From Desulfobacteraceae bacterium (GTDB lineage: Bacteria; Desulfobacterota; Desulfobacteria; Desulfobacterales; Desulfosarcinaceae), in NCBI GenBank assembly GCA_027068085.1, contig JAMOUQ010000014.1, positions 1 through 64,000 on the forward strand: 64,000 nucleotides of DNA, read 5' to 3'. Positions 45,372-54,399 of the stretch are shown here, in pieces. A model generated the notes under the pieces. The model saw nothing but the letters and a program-made list of their open reading frames with translations, made no database searches and was not told where the DNA came from. The position numbers were made by a program, and so were the translations under genes. The first letter of the stretch is position 1. Each line of letters opens with the position of its first letter.

Positions 45372-46619
45372 CTAATCCGAATACAAGGGAAACTGGCGGC
45401 ACAATTCCAGCACCTGGCCGCCCACATCGGCAATGATCTTTTCATCGGCCGGGTCGTGCAGAACACGGCCGATCATCTTCCCGATCTGACGCATCTGTTC
45501 GGTTCCCATCCCGCGGGAGGTGAGAAAGGGCGTGCCCAGGCGGATACCGCTGGTCACCGCCGGTCCGCGTTCGTCATACGGTATGGCATTCTTGTTCACG
45601 GTTATCCCGGCCCGCCCCAGGGCCTCTTCGGCCTCTTTGCCGGTGATTGCGCCGGCCGAAAGATCCACCAGAAGCAGGTGATTGTCGGTACCGCCCGACA
45701 CCAGGCCAAAGCCCTGTTCCAGCAGCGTTTCGGCCAAAGTCCGGGCATTGTCCACGATCTGCTGCTGGTACCGCCTGAAATCCCCGCTTTCGGCCTCCCT
45801 GAAAGCCACGGCCTTGGCCGCCACCACGTGCATCAAAGGCCCCCCCTGGATTCCCGGGAAAACCACACTGGCCATCTTGGCCCCCAGCTCCTGCTTGGCC
45901 ATCAGGAGCCCCCCGCGGGGTCCCCGGAGGGTCTTGTGGGTGGTGGAAGTCACCACGTGGGCCACCGGCAGGGGCGAAGGATGCAACCCCACGGCCACCA
46001 GGCCGGCAATGTGGGCCATGTCCACCATCAGGTAGGCATCCACGGCATTTGCAATCTTCGCGAAGGCCTCGAAATCGATGATCCTGGGATAGGCGCTGGC
46101 CCCGGCAACGATCAGTTTCGGATGATGCTTGCGGGCCAGCTGCTCCACCTGATCGTAATCCAGCATGCCGGTCTTACGGTCGACCCCGTAATGGACGAAA
46201 TTGTAAAACTGGCCGGAAAAACTTATCCGGGCCCCATGGGTCAGATGGCCGCCGTGGAAAAGATCCATGGCCAGGACGGTATCGCCCGGTTTCAGCAGGG
46301 CGAAGTAGGCCGCCATGTTGGCCTGGGAACCGGAATGGGGCTGGACATTGACATATTCGGCGCCGAAAAGGGCCTTTGCCCTCTCGATGGCCAGTTTCTC
46401 GGCCATGTCAACGTGGCGGCAGCCGCCGTAATAGCGCTTGCCGGGATAACCTTCGGCGTACTTGTTGGTGAGCACGCTGCCCTGGACTTCCATCACCGCC
46501 CGGCTGGCTATGTTTTCAGAGGCAATCAACTCCAGATGCTGCGATTGGCGTTTTCTTTCAGACTCGATTATCCGGGCAATCTCGGGATCGACTTCTTTCA
46601 ACGGTGCTAGACTTGCCAT
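45372..46619 (-). CDS. glyA: Serine hydroxymethyltransferase
   Basis: 415 residues. [21 protein letters not shown], the PLP lysine in [13 protein letters not shown], and [14 protein letters not shown] are all present. It interconverts serine and glycine, feeding one-carbon units to purine, thymidylate and methionine synthesis. Start ATG 46619 ([11 protein letters not shown]), with GAGGGGG upstream. Confidence 0.96.
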   Translation of the reverse strand: MASLAPLKEVDPEIARIIESERKRQSQHLELIASENIASRAVMEVQGSVLTNKYAEGYPGKRYYGGCRHVDMAEKLAIERAKALFGAEYVNVQPHSGSQANMAAYFALLKPGDTVLAMDLFHGGHLTHGARISFSGQFYNFVHYGVDRKTGMLDYDQVEQLARKHHPKLIVAGASAYPRIIDFEAFAKIANAVDAYLMVDMAHIAGLVAVGLHPSPLPVAHVVTSTTHKTLRGPRGGLLMAKQELGAKMASVVFPGIQGGPLMHVVAAKAVAFREAESGDFRRYQQQIVDNARTLAETLLEQGFGLVSGGTDNHLLLVDLSAGAITGKEAEEALGRAGITVNKNAIPYDERGPAVTSGIRLGTPFLTSRGMGTEQMRQIGKMIGRVLHDPADEKIIADVGGQVLELCRQFPLYSD

Positions 46620-46684
46620 CTTCCCCCTCTTCAACTGCAATAAACTGCCACAAGGTTCTTACCACGTTCACAGCCGGCTGTTTT

Positions 46685-47131
46685 TCATATACGATCGAAT
46701 TTGTCCAACCTGGCCTGGTGACGCCCGCCTTCGAAATCAGTGTTCAGCCATGTCTTAACTATTTCAAGGGCCAGCACGTCTCCGACCACTCTGCCGCCCA
46801 GAACCAGGATATTGGCATCGTTGTGCCTGCGGCTCATGATGGCCGCAAAAAGATCGTGGCAAAGAGCCGCCCGGACACCGGGAAACCTGTTGGCCACCAT
46901 GGACATCCCGAGACCGGTACCGCAAAGCAGGATGCCCTTGTCTATGGTGCCGCCGGAAACCAGACCGGCAACTTTCATCCCGAAATCAGGATAATCAACA
47001 GATTGCTCGCCAAATGTCCCCGCATCCTCCACCTGCCAGCCGTTTTCAAGCAAATAGGCCTTGACGATCTCCTTGAGACGAAAAGCCGCGTGATCGCAGC
47101 CCATGGCTATCTGTTTTTTCTGTTCCCCCAT
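46685..47131 (-). CDS. rpiB: Ribose 5-phosphate isomerase B
   Basis: 148 residues. AMGCDHAAFRLKE, the active-site CGTGLGMSMVANRFPGVRAAL and NDANILVLGGRVVG are conserved. It interconverts ribose-5-phosphate and ribulose-5-phosphate, and the latter is the substrate of RibB further along the block. Start ATG 47131 after AGGAGA. Confidence 0.94.
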   Translation of the reverse strand: MGEQKKQIAMGCDHAAFRLKEIVKAYLLENGWQVEDAGTFGEQSVDYPDFGMKVAGLVSGGTIDKGILLCGTGLGMSMVANRFPGVRAALCHDLFAAIMSRRHNDANILVLGGRVVGDVLALEIVKTWLNTDFEGGRHQARLDKFDRI

Positions 47132-47216
47132 GATTCTCCTCATTGGGCTGATGTCATGTTGAAGTATCACTGCGCGTAATCCTACTACATATCTTCAACC
47201 GCATCCACCCGCAAGC

Positions 47217-47239
47217 AAAAAAGCCGGCCGGAGCCGGCT
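47217..47239 (-). terminator. Intrinsic terminator after fabF
   Basis: Read on the minus strand: AGCCGGC, loop TCCG, GCCGGCT and then a run of T residues. A perfect 7-bp stem (47222-47228 with 47233-47239). It separates the rpmF-fabF operon from the rpiB-glyA operon, so rpiB needs its own promoter just downstream. Confidence 0.85.
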
Positions 47240-47503
47240 GAAACAGAAACCCCTGTTCAAACAAGGGACGCCGTTACCGCAAAGCCCTGCCGGCAAACAC
47301 CGGCCCAGGGTCAGAGCCAGGCAAGCCATGACCTGTGCGGGCAGAATCATGAACCGACCTTGCACCTTGGCGCGAAAACATCAAAGATGACCCGGCCGGG
47401 TGATCAAGCTGTCGCCTGAACCGCGGGCGGCACAGCGCGCCTGCGCTGCGCCGCAACAGCCGGCGAGGCAAAGTCATCCCCATATGGGCTGTTTGCGATA
47501 TCG
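47240..47503 (-). other. Untranslated stretch between fabF and its terminator
   Basis: About 260 nt of GC-rich DNA after the fabF stop. A 69-codon frame on the minus strand (47274-47483) lacks a ribosome site and looks like chance. Several local hairpins (such as CCGG-CAAACA-CCGG near 47291-47304) occur. Possibly a long 3' untranslated region or a decayed gene. Confidence 0.4.
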
Positions 47504-48763
47504 TCAGCTGCGATAGCGTTTGACGATCAGGGAAGCATTGGTGCCCCCGAAACCGAAAGAATTGCTCATGGCATATTCCACCTCGGCCTTACGGGCCACG
47601 TGGGGAATATAATCCAGATCGCACTCTTCATCCGGGTTGTCCAGGTTGATGGTGGGAGGCATTATGCCGTGGTATACGACCAGAGAGGTAAATACGGTCT
47701 CTATGCCTCCGGCTCCGCCCAGCAGGTGGCCGGTCATGGATTTGGTGGAGCTGACCGGAACCGATTTTGCCTTGTCGCCGAAAACGGTCTTGATGGCACG
47801 GGTCTCGTAAAGATCGTTCAAAGGCGTGGATGTGCCGTGGGCATTGATGTAGCCGATCTGTTCGGGGCCGATACCGGCATCTCTCAGGGCGGCCTGCATG
47901 CATCTGGCCGCCCCGTCACCGTCAGGCGAGGGAGAAGTCATGTGGTAGCCGTCTCCGCTCATGCCGAAACCGGCCATCTCGGCGTAAATCCTGGCTCCCC
48001 TTTCCAGGGCATGCTCCAGGGACTCCAGGATAAGGATCCCGCTGCCTTCGCCCACGACGAAGCCGTCCCGGTCGCGGTCAAAAGGCCGCGAGGCCTTTTC
48101 AGGCTCGTCGTTGCGGGTCGAAAGGGCCTTCATGGCCCCGAAACCGGCGATACAGGTGGGGGTCACCACCGATTCCACCCCGCCTGTAATCATGGCGTCC
48201 GCATGACCGCTCTGGATGATCTGGAAAGCATTGCCCACGGCATGGGCGCCGGCGGCACAGGCGGTAGCCACCGAGAGGTTGGGGCCTTTGGCGCCGAAGT
48301 AGATGGAAATCATTCCCGGCGCCATGTTGCCGATGAGCATGGGAATGAAAAAGGGGCTGACCCGGCGCGGTCCCTTGGTGTCAACGATACGGGCAGTCAG
48401 CTCCAGGCTGGCCAGCCCCCCCAGGCCGCAGCCGGTCAGCACCCCTATCCGGTCGCAATTGGCCGGAGTGATTTCAAGGCCGGCGTCTTCCAGGGCCATG
48501 CGGGTTGCGGCAATGGAGTAGGCGATGAAATTCTCGGTCCGCTTGGCATCCTTCTTGGGCATGAAATCTTCTTTGTTGAAGTCTTTGACTTCTGCGGCGA
48601 TCCGGGTTTGAAACGGAGACGCATCGAAACGGGTTATCTCCCCCACGCCGGACTTGCCGGCACACAGAGCGTTCCAACTTTCCCCGGTTCCCACCGCCAG
48701 GGGGGTCACCAGCCCCAGGCCCGTAATTACAACCCTTTTCTTCAATCCGTCCTCCCTGACCAT
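47504..48763 (-). CDS. fabF: Beta-ketoacyl-ACP synthase II
   Basis: 419 residues. The catalytic Cys in ATACAAGAHAVG and the two His in NAHGTSTPLND and MTGHLLGGAGG are present. It elongates acyl-ACP with malonyl-ACP. The start is ATG 48763; a TTG at 48745, directly before KKRVVITGLG with GGGAGGA upstream, is a serious alternative because FabF usually begins there. Last gene of the rpmF operon. Confidence 0.94.
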   Translation of the reverse strand: MVREDGLKKRVVITGLGLVTPLAVGTGESWNALCAGKSGVGEITRFDASPFQTRIAAEVKDFNKEDFMPKKDAKRTENFIAYSIAATRMALEDAGLEITPANCDRIGVLTGCGLGGLASLELTARIVDTKGPRRVSPFFIPMLIGNMAPGMISIYFGAKGPNLSVATACAAGAHAVGNAFQIIQSGHADAMITGGVESVVTPTCIAGFGAMKALSTRNDEPEKASRPFDRDRDGFVVGEGSGILILESLEHALERGARIYAEMAGFGMSGDGYHMTSPSPDGDGAARCMQAALRDAGIGPEQIGYINAHGTSTPLNDLYETRAIKTVFGDKAKSVPVSSTKSMTGHLLGGAGGIETVFTSLVVYHGIMPPTINLDNPDEECDLDYIPHVARKAEVEYAMSNSFGFGGTNASLIVKRYRS

Positions 48764-48892
48764 CGACCTGCTCCATCACTTTGACCAGCGGTTTGCAACC
48801 CGCGCGGTTTTCCGGGTCTGCCGGTTCCCCGTTCCGGCCCGCAGCCGGAAGTATAGAAGCAAAAATTCAAGGGCCGTCCAAAAACCAAACCA

Positions 48893-49123
48893 TTACGAAT
48901 TGGAATTTATGTAATCAATGGCATCCTGGACGGTTATCAGCTTTTCAGCGTCCTCGTCCGAAATATCGATATCGAATTCTTCTTCCATGGACATTATCAG
49001 TTCTACCAGATCCAGTGAATCTGCGCCCAGATCGTCCACGAAAGACGCCTCGGGTACTACTTCATCAAGGTCCTTGCCGAGTTTTTCAGCGATAATCTTC
49101 TTTACCTTATCTTCTACTGACAT
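48893..49123 (-). CDS. acpP: Acyl carrier protein
   Basis: 76 residues, standard size and acidic. The phosphopantetheine serine lies in [10 protein letters not shown]. It carries growing acyl chains for FabG and FabF, its neighbours. 21 nt after fabG; the 130-nt gap before fabF holds no gene. Confidence 0.97.
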   Translation of the reverse strand: MSVEDKVKKIIAEKLGKDLDEVVPEASFVDDLGADSLDLVELIMSMEEEFDIDISDEDAEKLITVQDAIDYINSNS

Positions 49124-49144
49124 TCTCTTCTCCTTTCCGGTTTA

Positions 49145-49909
49145 TCACATATACATTCCGCCGCTGACATGAATAACCTGTCCGGTGATATAAGCGGCAT
49201 CTTCAGATGCCAGAAACCTGACCGCCGCCGCCACATCATCGGGGGTGCCGGGCCGGCCCAGCGGAATCTGCGCCAGCATGGCGGCCTTTACTTTTTCCGG
49301 CAGCTTGGCGGTCATGTCGGTTTCGATAAATCCGGGAGCCACGGCGTTGACCGTCACTCCCCGCGAGGCGTATTCGCGGGCGGCCGTCTTGGTCAGGCCA
49401 ATGATGCCTGCCTTGGAGGCCACGTAATTGGCCTGTCCGGGGTTGCCCACCACTCCCACGATCGAAGCTATATTTACGATCCTGCCCGAGCGCTGTTTCA
49501 TCATCACCCGGGCGGCAATCTGGATGCAGAGAAAAGGTCCCTTCAGATTTACTTCCAGAACATCGTCCCACTCGCTCTCTTTCATCCTGACAAGCAGATT
49601 GTCCCTGGTTATGCCGGCGTTGTTGACCAGCACGTCGATCCGGCCGCAGGCGTCCATGACCTGCTTGAAAAAATCCTTCACCTGATCCTTGTCGGCCACG
49701 TTGGCCCATATGCCGGTGGCCTTGCCGCCGGCAGACTCGATCAGCTTGCACGTCTCGTCCGCGGCCGCTTCTTCCTCCTGCCGGTCGCCCGGGGTATAGT
49801 AGTTAAAAAACACGTGGGTCCCGGGCCGGGCCAGGGTTCGGCAAATGGCCCGTCCTATTCCGCGCGACCCTCCGGTCACCACCACTGCGCGTTGATCTTC
49901 ACCAGTCAT
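49145..49909 (-). CDS. fabG: 3-oxoacyl-ACP reductase FabG
   Basis: 254 residues, classical short-chain dehydrogenase. [11 protein letters not shown] nucleotide-binding motif, NNAGIT, the catalytic Ser in NIASIVG and the Y-x3-K in NYVASKAG. It reduces beta-ketoacyl-ACP with NADPH. Its ATG immediately abuts the acyl-CoA dehydrogenase stop, so the two are coupled. Confidence 0.95.
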   Translation of the reverse strand: MTGEDQRAVVVTGGSRGIGRAICRTLARPGTHVFFNYYTPGDRQEEEAAADETCKLIESAGGKATGIWANVADKDQVKDFFKQVMDACGRIDVLVNNAGITRDNLLVRMKESEWDDVLEVNLKGPFLCIQIAARVMMKQRSGRIVNIASIVGVVGNPGQANYVASKAGIIGLTKTAAREYASRGVTVNAVAPGFIETDMTAKLPEKVKAAMLAQIPLGRPGTPDDVAAAVRFLASEDAAYITGQVIHVSGGMYM

Positions 49910-51538
49910 TCAGCACCTCTCAAACAATTTGTCTGCCACCAGGTCCATGTCGGCGATCCAGCTGCGGCGCCCATTCAAAAGGCCATCGTAATTCACGGCC
50001 TCGCGCCAGGCCTCCGCCCGATCGTCTTCCACGCCGGTTCCGAGCAGAATATCCAGCCCTTTTGAAGCCACCATGGCGGCGGCCTCTGCGGCAAACAGGC
50101 GGGCCATGGCCCTGATATCTTCCCGGCCCTCTTCAGCCGCCTTGCGGGCCAGGCTGGCGCCCACCTCGACATGGGTCATCATGTCGGCCAGGCTGAACAT
50201 GACCGCCTGCTGCCTGGTCCAGCGGTTTTCATGGGCCAGATTGATAGTATGGTTGAGCGCCCTGGCGGCAAGGGCCAGGGCCCGGCCTCCGGTCCCGTCT
50301 TCCAGGTTTTCCATCTGGTCGGCCAGGTCCAGGTAGAAGCGGCCTTTGGTCTTGCGGGTCTTTTTCCAGCGGAAGGTGCTTATGATGTTCTGCTGGATCT
50401 CACTGGTACCCTCGTAGATGCAGGTAATCTTGACATCGCGCTTTATCTTCTCCACTTCGAACTCGGTTATGTAACCGTAGCCCCCCAGGGCCTGCATGGC
50501 GTCATCGGCGCAGCGGTTGGCCGCCTCGGTGGCGAAAAGCTTGCCGATGGACCCTTCCACCTGCAGGTCATCGTCACAACTGTCCAGCTGCAGGGCCAAC
50601 TGCTCTATGTAAGCCGCCGCCGCTGCCAGGCGCACGGCATGGGGCACCACCAGCTTGTGGGTATAGCCCTGCTTTTCACTCAAGGGGGAGCCGAACTGAA
50701 TCCGCTCCTTGGCGTAGGGAATCACGATATCGAGCGCGGCTTCACCGGCTCCCAGGGCCATGGAAGCCACCATCAGGCGGGTGTAGCCAAACACCTTGTT
50801 GGCCTGTTTCAGCCCCTTGCCGGGAACCCCGCCCAACAGGTTCTCCTTGGGAACGAAAACGTCGTCAAACGTAAGGGGCGAAGTGTTGGAAGCCCGGATG
50901 CCGTGCTTTTCTTCACCCTTGTGCTGGGTCAAACCCTCCATGCCCTTTTCGACGACAAAAAAGGTCGGCCCCTCGGGCGCCTTGGCCAAAACCGTGATTA
51001 TGTCGGCATAGCCGCCGTTGGAGATGAACTGCTTGGAGCCGTTGAGCTTGTAGCCGATGACCTCGCCGCTTTCGTCTGTTACCGGATCGGCCTTGGTCTT
51101 GAGGGCGGCCAGGTTACTGCCGGCTCCCGGTTCGGTAACGGCATAGGCCACCAGGGCGCCGCCTTCGGCAATGGCCCCCAGCCATTTTGCCTTCTGCTCG
51201 TCGGTGGCCCCCACCAGGATAGGGTCGGCCCCCAGCTGGATGGCAAAAAATGCGGTCCCGATACCAAGGCAGATGCGGGCCATTTCACGCGTTACGGCAC
51301 AGCAATCCCGCGCCCCGCCGCCCATTCCGCCGTATTCTTCCGGGATGAAGAGCAACTGCAGCCCTATCTCCGGCCCCAGCATCTCCCGGATGATTTCCTC
51401 CGGGAAAATCTCTTTTTTGTCCAGCTCCAGGATTTTCTCCTTGGTCAGCAATCGGCTGCGCAACTGGCGTACTGTTTCGATGACCATCTGGCGCGATTCA
51501 GCGTCCAACCCTCTCACATGGTTGCCGTTGGTATCCAT
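49910..51538 (-). CDS. Acyl-CoA dehydrogenase in the fab operon
   Basis: 542 residues. The middle domain has AYAVTEPGAGSNLAA and the FISNGGYADI strand; the C-terminal helical domain has the FAD-contact segment ALGGYGYITEFEVEKIKRD and the YEGTSEIQQNII motif. The C-terminus is about 150 residues longer than the four-helix core of short-chain dehydrogenases. It should oxidise acyl-CoA to enoyl-CoA, or the reverse with ferredoxin/ETF partners, but the substrate is unknown. It sits between rpmF and fabG, where plsX, fabH and fabD are found in many bacteria. Confidence 0.92.
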   Translation of the reverse strand: MDTNGNHVRGLDAESRQMVIETVRQLRSRLLTKEKILELDKKEIFPEEIIREMLGPEIGLQLLFIPEEYGGMGGGARDCCAVTREMARICLGIGTAFFAIQLGADPILVGATDEQKAKWLGAIAEGGALVAYAVTEPGAGSNLAALKTKADPVTDESGEVIGYKLNGSKQFISNGGYADIITVLAKAPEGPTFFVVEKGMEGLTQHKGEEKHGIRASNTSPLTFDDVFVPKENLLGGVPGKGLKQANKVFGYTRLMVASMALGAGEAALDIVIPYAKERIQFGSPLSEKQGYTHKLVVPHAVRLAAAAAYIEQLALQLDSCDDDLQVEGSIGKLFATEAANRCADDAMQALGGYGYITEFEVEKIKRDVKITCIYEGTSEIQQNIISTFRWKKTRKTKGRFYLDLADQMENLEDGTGGRALALAARALNHTINLAHENRWTRQQAVMFSLADMMTHVEVGASLARKAAEEGREDIRAMARLFAAEAAAMVASKGLDILLGTGVEDDRAEAWREAVNYDGLLNGRRSWIADMDLVADKLFERC

Positions 51539-51569
51539 ACGGTCGATCCCTTCCGGTCTTTATGTAGGA

Positions 51570-51752
51570 TTATTCTTCCTCGGTCTCCAGCACGGTACGG
51601 CCTTTGTACGTGCCGCAGCCGGGGCAGGCATGATGCGGCAGTACGGCTTCTCCGCACTGGGGGCAGGTGATTACGTTGGGAGCAGAAGCTTTTTTGTGAG
51701 CACTGCGCATGTTCCGCTTTGACTTGGATGTCTTTCGTTTTGGTACAGCCAT
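51570..51752 (-). CDS. rpmF: 50S ribosomal protein L32
   Basis: 60 residues. [21 protein letters not shown] and the zinc pairs CPQCG and CPGCG identify L32 of the zinc-binding form. It opens the lipid-synthesis operon, the usual arrangement in bacteria. Start ATG 51752, with GGAG a few bases upstream. Confidence 0.96.
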   Translation of the reverse strand: MAVPKRKTSKSKRNMRSAHKKASAPNVITCPQCGEAVLPHHACPGCGTYKGRTVLETEEE

Positions 51753-51824
51753 CAGCAATCTCCTAACATATTAAAATAATTGCATATATATGCACACAGC
51801 GACCCGATTGAAACAACAGCGCCT

Positions 51825-51853
51825 CTAGTAATTAAAATATAATTTAATGTCAA
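51825..51853 (-). promoter_or_regulatory. Promoter of the rpmF-fab operon
   Basis: On the minus strand TTGACA (51853-51848), 17 bp, then TACTAG (51830-51825). The -35 is perfect and the -10 weak. Downstream, before rpmF, lies a 14-bp palindrome TGCATATATATGCA (51781-51794) that could bind a regulator. The gap 51753-52125 holds no gene. Confidence 0.6.
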
Positions 51854-52076
51854 GAATTTTCCCGCCGGACTTCCGGATTTGCGGCCTTGTACTGGAGACG
51901 GCGATGTGATATGCAGGGACTGCCTTGAGCGACCAGTGCCTGAAAGCTAAAATATTGTAGTCTTGTCGTAATGTTATTTCAAAATTCATGGGATGAATTT
52001 TTTGAGCCTGTGGCAGATGGCAATATCGACAAGCGCGGCCGCTTCCTGCCAGCCATTTCATCTGGTCCCGGTTCGG

Positions 52077-52114
52077 TTTACTAATTACTTACACTAATAT
52101 CTCTCATTAGTAAA
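52077..52114 (+). promoter_or_regulatory. Inverted repeat next to the gltX ribosome site
   Basis: TTTACTAAT (52077-52085) and ATTAGTAAA (52106-52114) form a perfect 9-bp pair with a 20-nt interval. The second arm directly adjoins GGAAGAG, the gltX ribosome site, so in RNA it could mask it; in DNA it could be an operator. Confidence 0.5.
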
Positions 52115-52125
52115 GGAAGAGTTTC

Positions 52126-53532
52126 ATGACATCCATAAGAACCCGTTTCGCTCCCAGCCCAAGCGGATATCTCCACGTCGGCGGCGCCCGGACCGCTCTT
52201 TTCAACTGGCTTTACGCCCGGCATACGGGCGGGCGCTTCATCCTGCGGATCGAAGACACCGACAAGGCCCGTTCCACGGAAGACTCGATAAAGGCCATTT
52301 TCGAAGCCCTGGAATGGCTTGGGATCGACTGGGACGAAGGCCCGTTCTACCAGAGCAAAAGAACGGAAATCTATCGGCAGTACATCGAGCGCCTGGTACG
52401 GACAGGTCATGCCTATTATTGCACCTGCAGCCCGGAAAAAATCCAGCAGATGCGGGAAAAGGCCATGGCCGCAGGCGACAAGCCGCGCTACGACGGCACA
52501 TGCCGGGAAAAAAACCTCGGCCCCCAGCCGGGAGCCGTGGTGCGCTTCAGGGCCCCGTATTCCGGGACCACGGTGCTGAAAGACGTGGTCAAGGGAAATA
52601 TCGTATTTCAAAACAGCGAGCTGGACGATTTTGTCATCTGCCGCAGTGACGGCACTCCCACCTACAACCTGGCGGTCGTGGTGGACGACCTGACAATGGA
52701 GATCAACACCATCATCCGCGGCGACGATCACGTGATGAACACCCCCAAACAGATCCTGCTCTACAAGGCCCTGGAGGCTCAACTGCCGGTTTTCGCCCAT
52801 GTCCCCATGGTGCTGGGCAACGACCGCAGCCGCCTGAGCAAGCGTCACGGAGCGACCTCGGTTACCGCTTACCGGGATATGGGGATTTTACCCGACGCCC
52901 TGATCAACTACCTGGCCCGTCTCGGATGGTCCCATGGTGACCAGGAATTTTTCACCCGCGAGGAACTCATCCAAAAATTCGATATCGCGGCGGTGGGAAA
53001 ATCGGCCGGAATTTTCGACCCGGTCAAGCTTCAGGCCCTGAACGCAGACCATATCAAGGCCAGTGACCCGGCAAGCCTTGCCCCCCGGCTGGTTCCTTTC
53101 CTGGCCCGAACAGGCATCGAGGCCCGGCCCGATCAATACATGGCCAAGGTCATCGCCACTTTGAACACCAGAAGCAAAACCCTGGTGGAGATGGCCGAGG
53201 CGGCGCGCTTCTATTATCTTGACCAAATCACCTTCGACGAGAAGGCGGCCCGCAAATTCCTCAAACCGGCAGTTGCCCCGGCCCTGGAAAAACTCCTGGC
53301 AAAGCTGGAACAACTGGACGAATTTTCAGACAAGTCACTCGAAAAGGTCTTTATCCAGGTGATGGAAGAAACCGGGCTCAAACTTGGCAAGATCGCCCAG
53401 CCGGTTAGAGTGGCCCTGACCGGCACCAGTGTCAGTCCCGGAATTTTTGAAATAATCGGGGTCCTTGGCAAAAAACGGGTAACCGACAGGCTAGAAAAGG
53501 CCCTGGAATACATCCGGGAGCGATCCGGGTGA
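52126..53532 (+). CDS. gltX: Glutamyl-tRNA synthetase
   Basis: 468 residues, class I. The HIGH region appears as PSGYLHVGGART and the KMSKS region as RLSKRHGA; the C-terminal anticodon-binding half is alpha-helical as in bacterial GluRS. It charges tRNA-Glu, whose CTC isoacceptor is also in the window. GlnRS is encoded nearby, so this enzyme need not misacylate tRNA-Gln. Confidence 0.96.
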   Translation: MTSIRTRFAPSPSGYLHVGGARTALFNWLYARHTGGRFILRIEDTDKARSTEDSIKAIFEALEWLGIDWDEGPFYQSKRTEIYRQYIERLVRTGHAYYCTCSPEKIQQMREKAMAAGDKPRYDGTCREKNLGPQPGAVVRFRAPYSGTTVLKDVVKGNIVFQNSELDDFVICRSDGTPTYNLAVVVDDLTMEINTIIRGDDHVMNTPKQILLYKALEAQLPVFAHVPMVLGNDRSRLSKRHGATSVTAYRDMGILPDALINYLARLGWSHGDQEFFTREELIQKFDIAAVGKSAGIFDPVKLQALNADHIKASDPASLAPRLVPFLARTGIEARPDQYMAKVIATLNTRSKTLVEMAEAARFYYLDQITFDEKAARKFLKPAVAPALEKLLAKLEQLDEFSDKSLEKVFIQVMEETGLKLGKIAQPVRVALTGTSVSPGIFEIIGVLGKKRVTDRLEKALEYIRERSG

Positions 53533-53653
53533 TCGTCCCAAACACCTGGAGCCCTTTTGGGGCATCCTGTCTGTCGGCCGCAAATTTTGGAACCGTCGAT
53601 TTTGGGCTTGACTGCATTTTAAATCTGTATTATCTGGCAAGGTCTACATCGTT

Positions 53654-53727
53654 TGGGGGATCGTCTAGTGGTAGGACTACGGACTCTGACTCCGTCAGCC
53701 CAGGTTCGAATCCTGGTCCCTCAGCCA
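53654..53727 (+). tRNA. tRNA-Gln (anticodon CTG)
   Basis: Acceptor TGGGGGA/TCCCTCA, anticodon stem ACGGA/TCCGT around CTCTGAC (anticodon CTG), T-arm GTTCGAA, and encoded GCCA. The U1-A72 pair is the known GlnRS identity element of bacterial tRNA-Gln. It lies between gltX and glnS. Confidence 0.95.
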
Positions 53728-53733
53728 GCAATC

Positions 53734-53764
53734 AAAAGGAGCTGCCTTGCCAGCTCCTTTTTGT
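53734..53764 (+). terminator. Intrinsic terminator after tRNA-Gln
   Basis: AAAAGGAGCTG (53734-53744) pairs with CAGCTCCTTTT (53751-53761) around CCTTGC, with a T-rich tail. A strong terminator placed 7 nt after the tRNA end. Confidence 0.9.
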
Positions 53765-53918
53765 TTTTTCCCGGATCGAGCGACACAGAAGTAAGTCTTT
53801 ACCGCCAACGCGCCCTGCATCTTAAGGCAGGCTCGAACAGCGCTCGACTTGGGTTTTTATTTGTTTGCAGCCTGAATCGCATCGGTGCTAAATTCATCTT
53901 TCACCGGCAGGAGGATCC

Positions 53919-54386
53919 ATGGTTGATGCAAAATTTGAAAGGCTGGATCGTTCCGAGACCCCCTTGTATGGCAAGCCGGTCATAATTGCCTGCGGGTTCA
54001 ACTCCAAAACCCGGGCCAGATTCCGGGCTCTTGTCGAGCTGGCCGGCCTCAGCCATGTTCCCGTAATTTGGCCCACTTCCGCCATGGCTTCTTTGCCCGT
54101 GGAGAAGCTGGCGTCCATGCCGGACGGAACCGGCAGGGAGGAACCTTCAGACCTGCCCCGGGCCGTCATCGTCGGCGGAATCACCGCCGCCCGGCTGCAC
54201 GGCCTGATGGGAGTCTGCCGCAAAAGCGGGATGCGGCCTGCGCTATGGGCCACCCTTACTCCCACTTCCGAAACCTGGACCCTGGAACAGCTGCTGGCCG
54301 AGCTTTCGCGCGAAAGGGCGGCCATGCAGGCAAGAAAACAGCCGGCAGATTCCGTCGAACCGGACAAGCCGCATAAAAAGGAATAA
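53919..54386 (+). CDS. DUF3783-like protein
   Basis: 155 residues. The N-terminal half has an extended [19 protein letters not shown]; the central segment [40 protein letters not shown] resembles DUF3783, a small family of unknown function. AGGAGG precedes the ATG. It ends 13 nt before glnS, and the AAGGAG between them serves glnS, so they are likely co-transcribed. Confidence 0.65.
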   Translation: MVDAKFERLDRSETPLYGKPVIIACGFNSKTRARFRALVELAGLSHVPVIWPTSAMASLPVEKLASMPDGTGREEPSDLPRAVIVGGITAARLHGLMGVCRKSGMRPALWATLTPTSETWTLEQLLAELSRERAAMQARKQPADSVEPDKPHKKE

Positions 54387-54399
54387 GAAGGAGATCGAC

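Noticed and set aside
47221-47330. Resemblance to a c-di-GMP-I riboswitch on the plus strand (GGGACG and CGCAAAGCC blocks)
   Set aside because: The two blocks are interrupted, the tetraloop and receptor parts are absent, and no gene lies downstream on that strand.
47274-47483. 69-codon minus-strand frame after fabF
   Set aside because: No ribosome site, composition like a GC-rich chance frame, and it lies inside the stretch before the fabF terminator.
51753-52125. T-box leader before gltX
   Set aside because: No T-box consensus or specifier structure seen; only a 9-bp inverted repeat is present.
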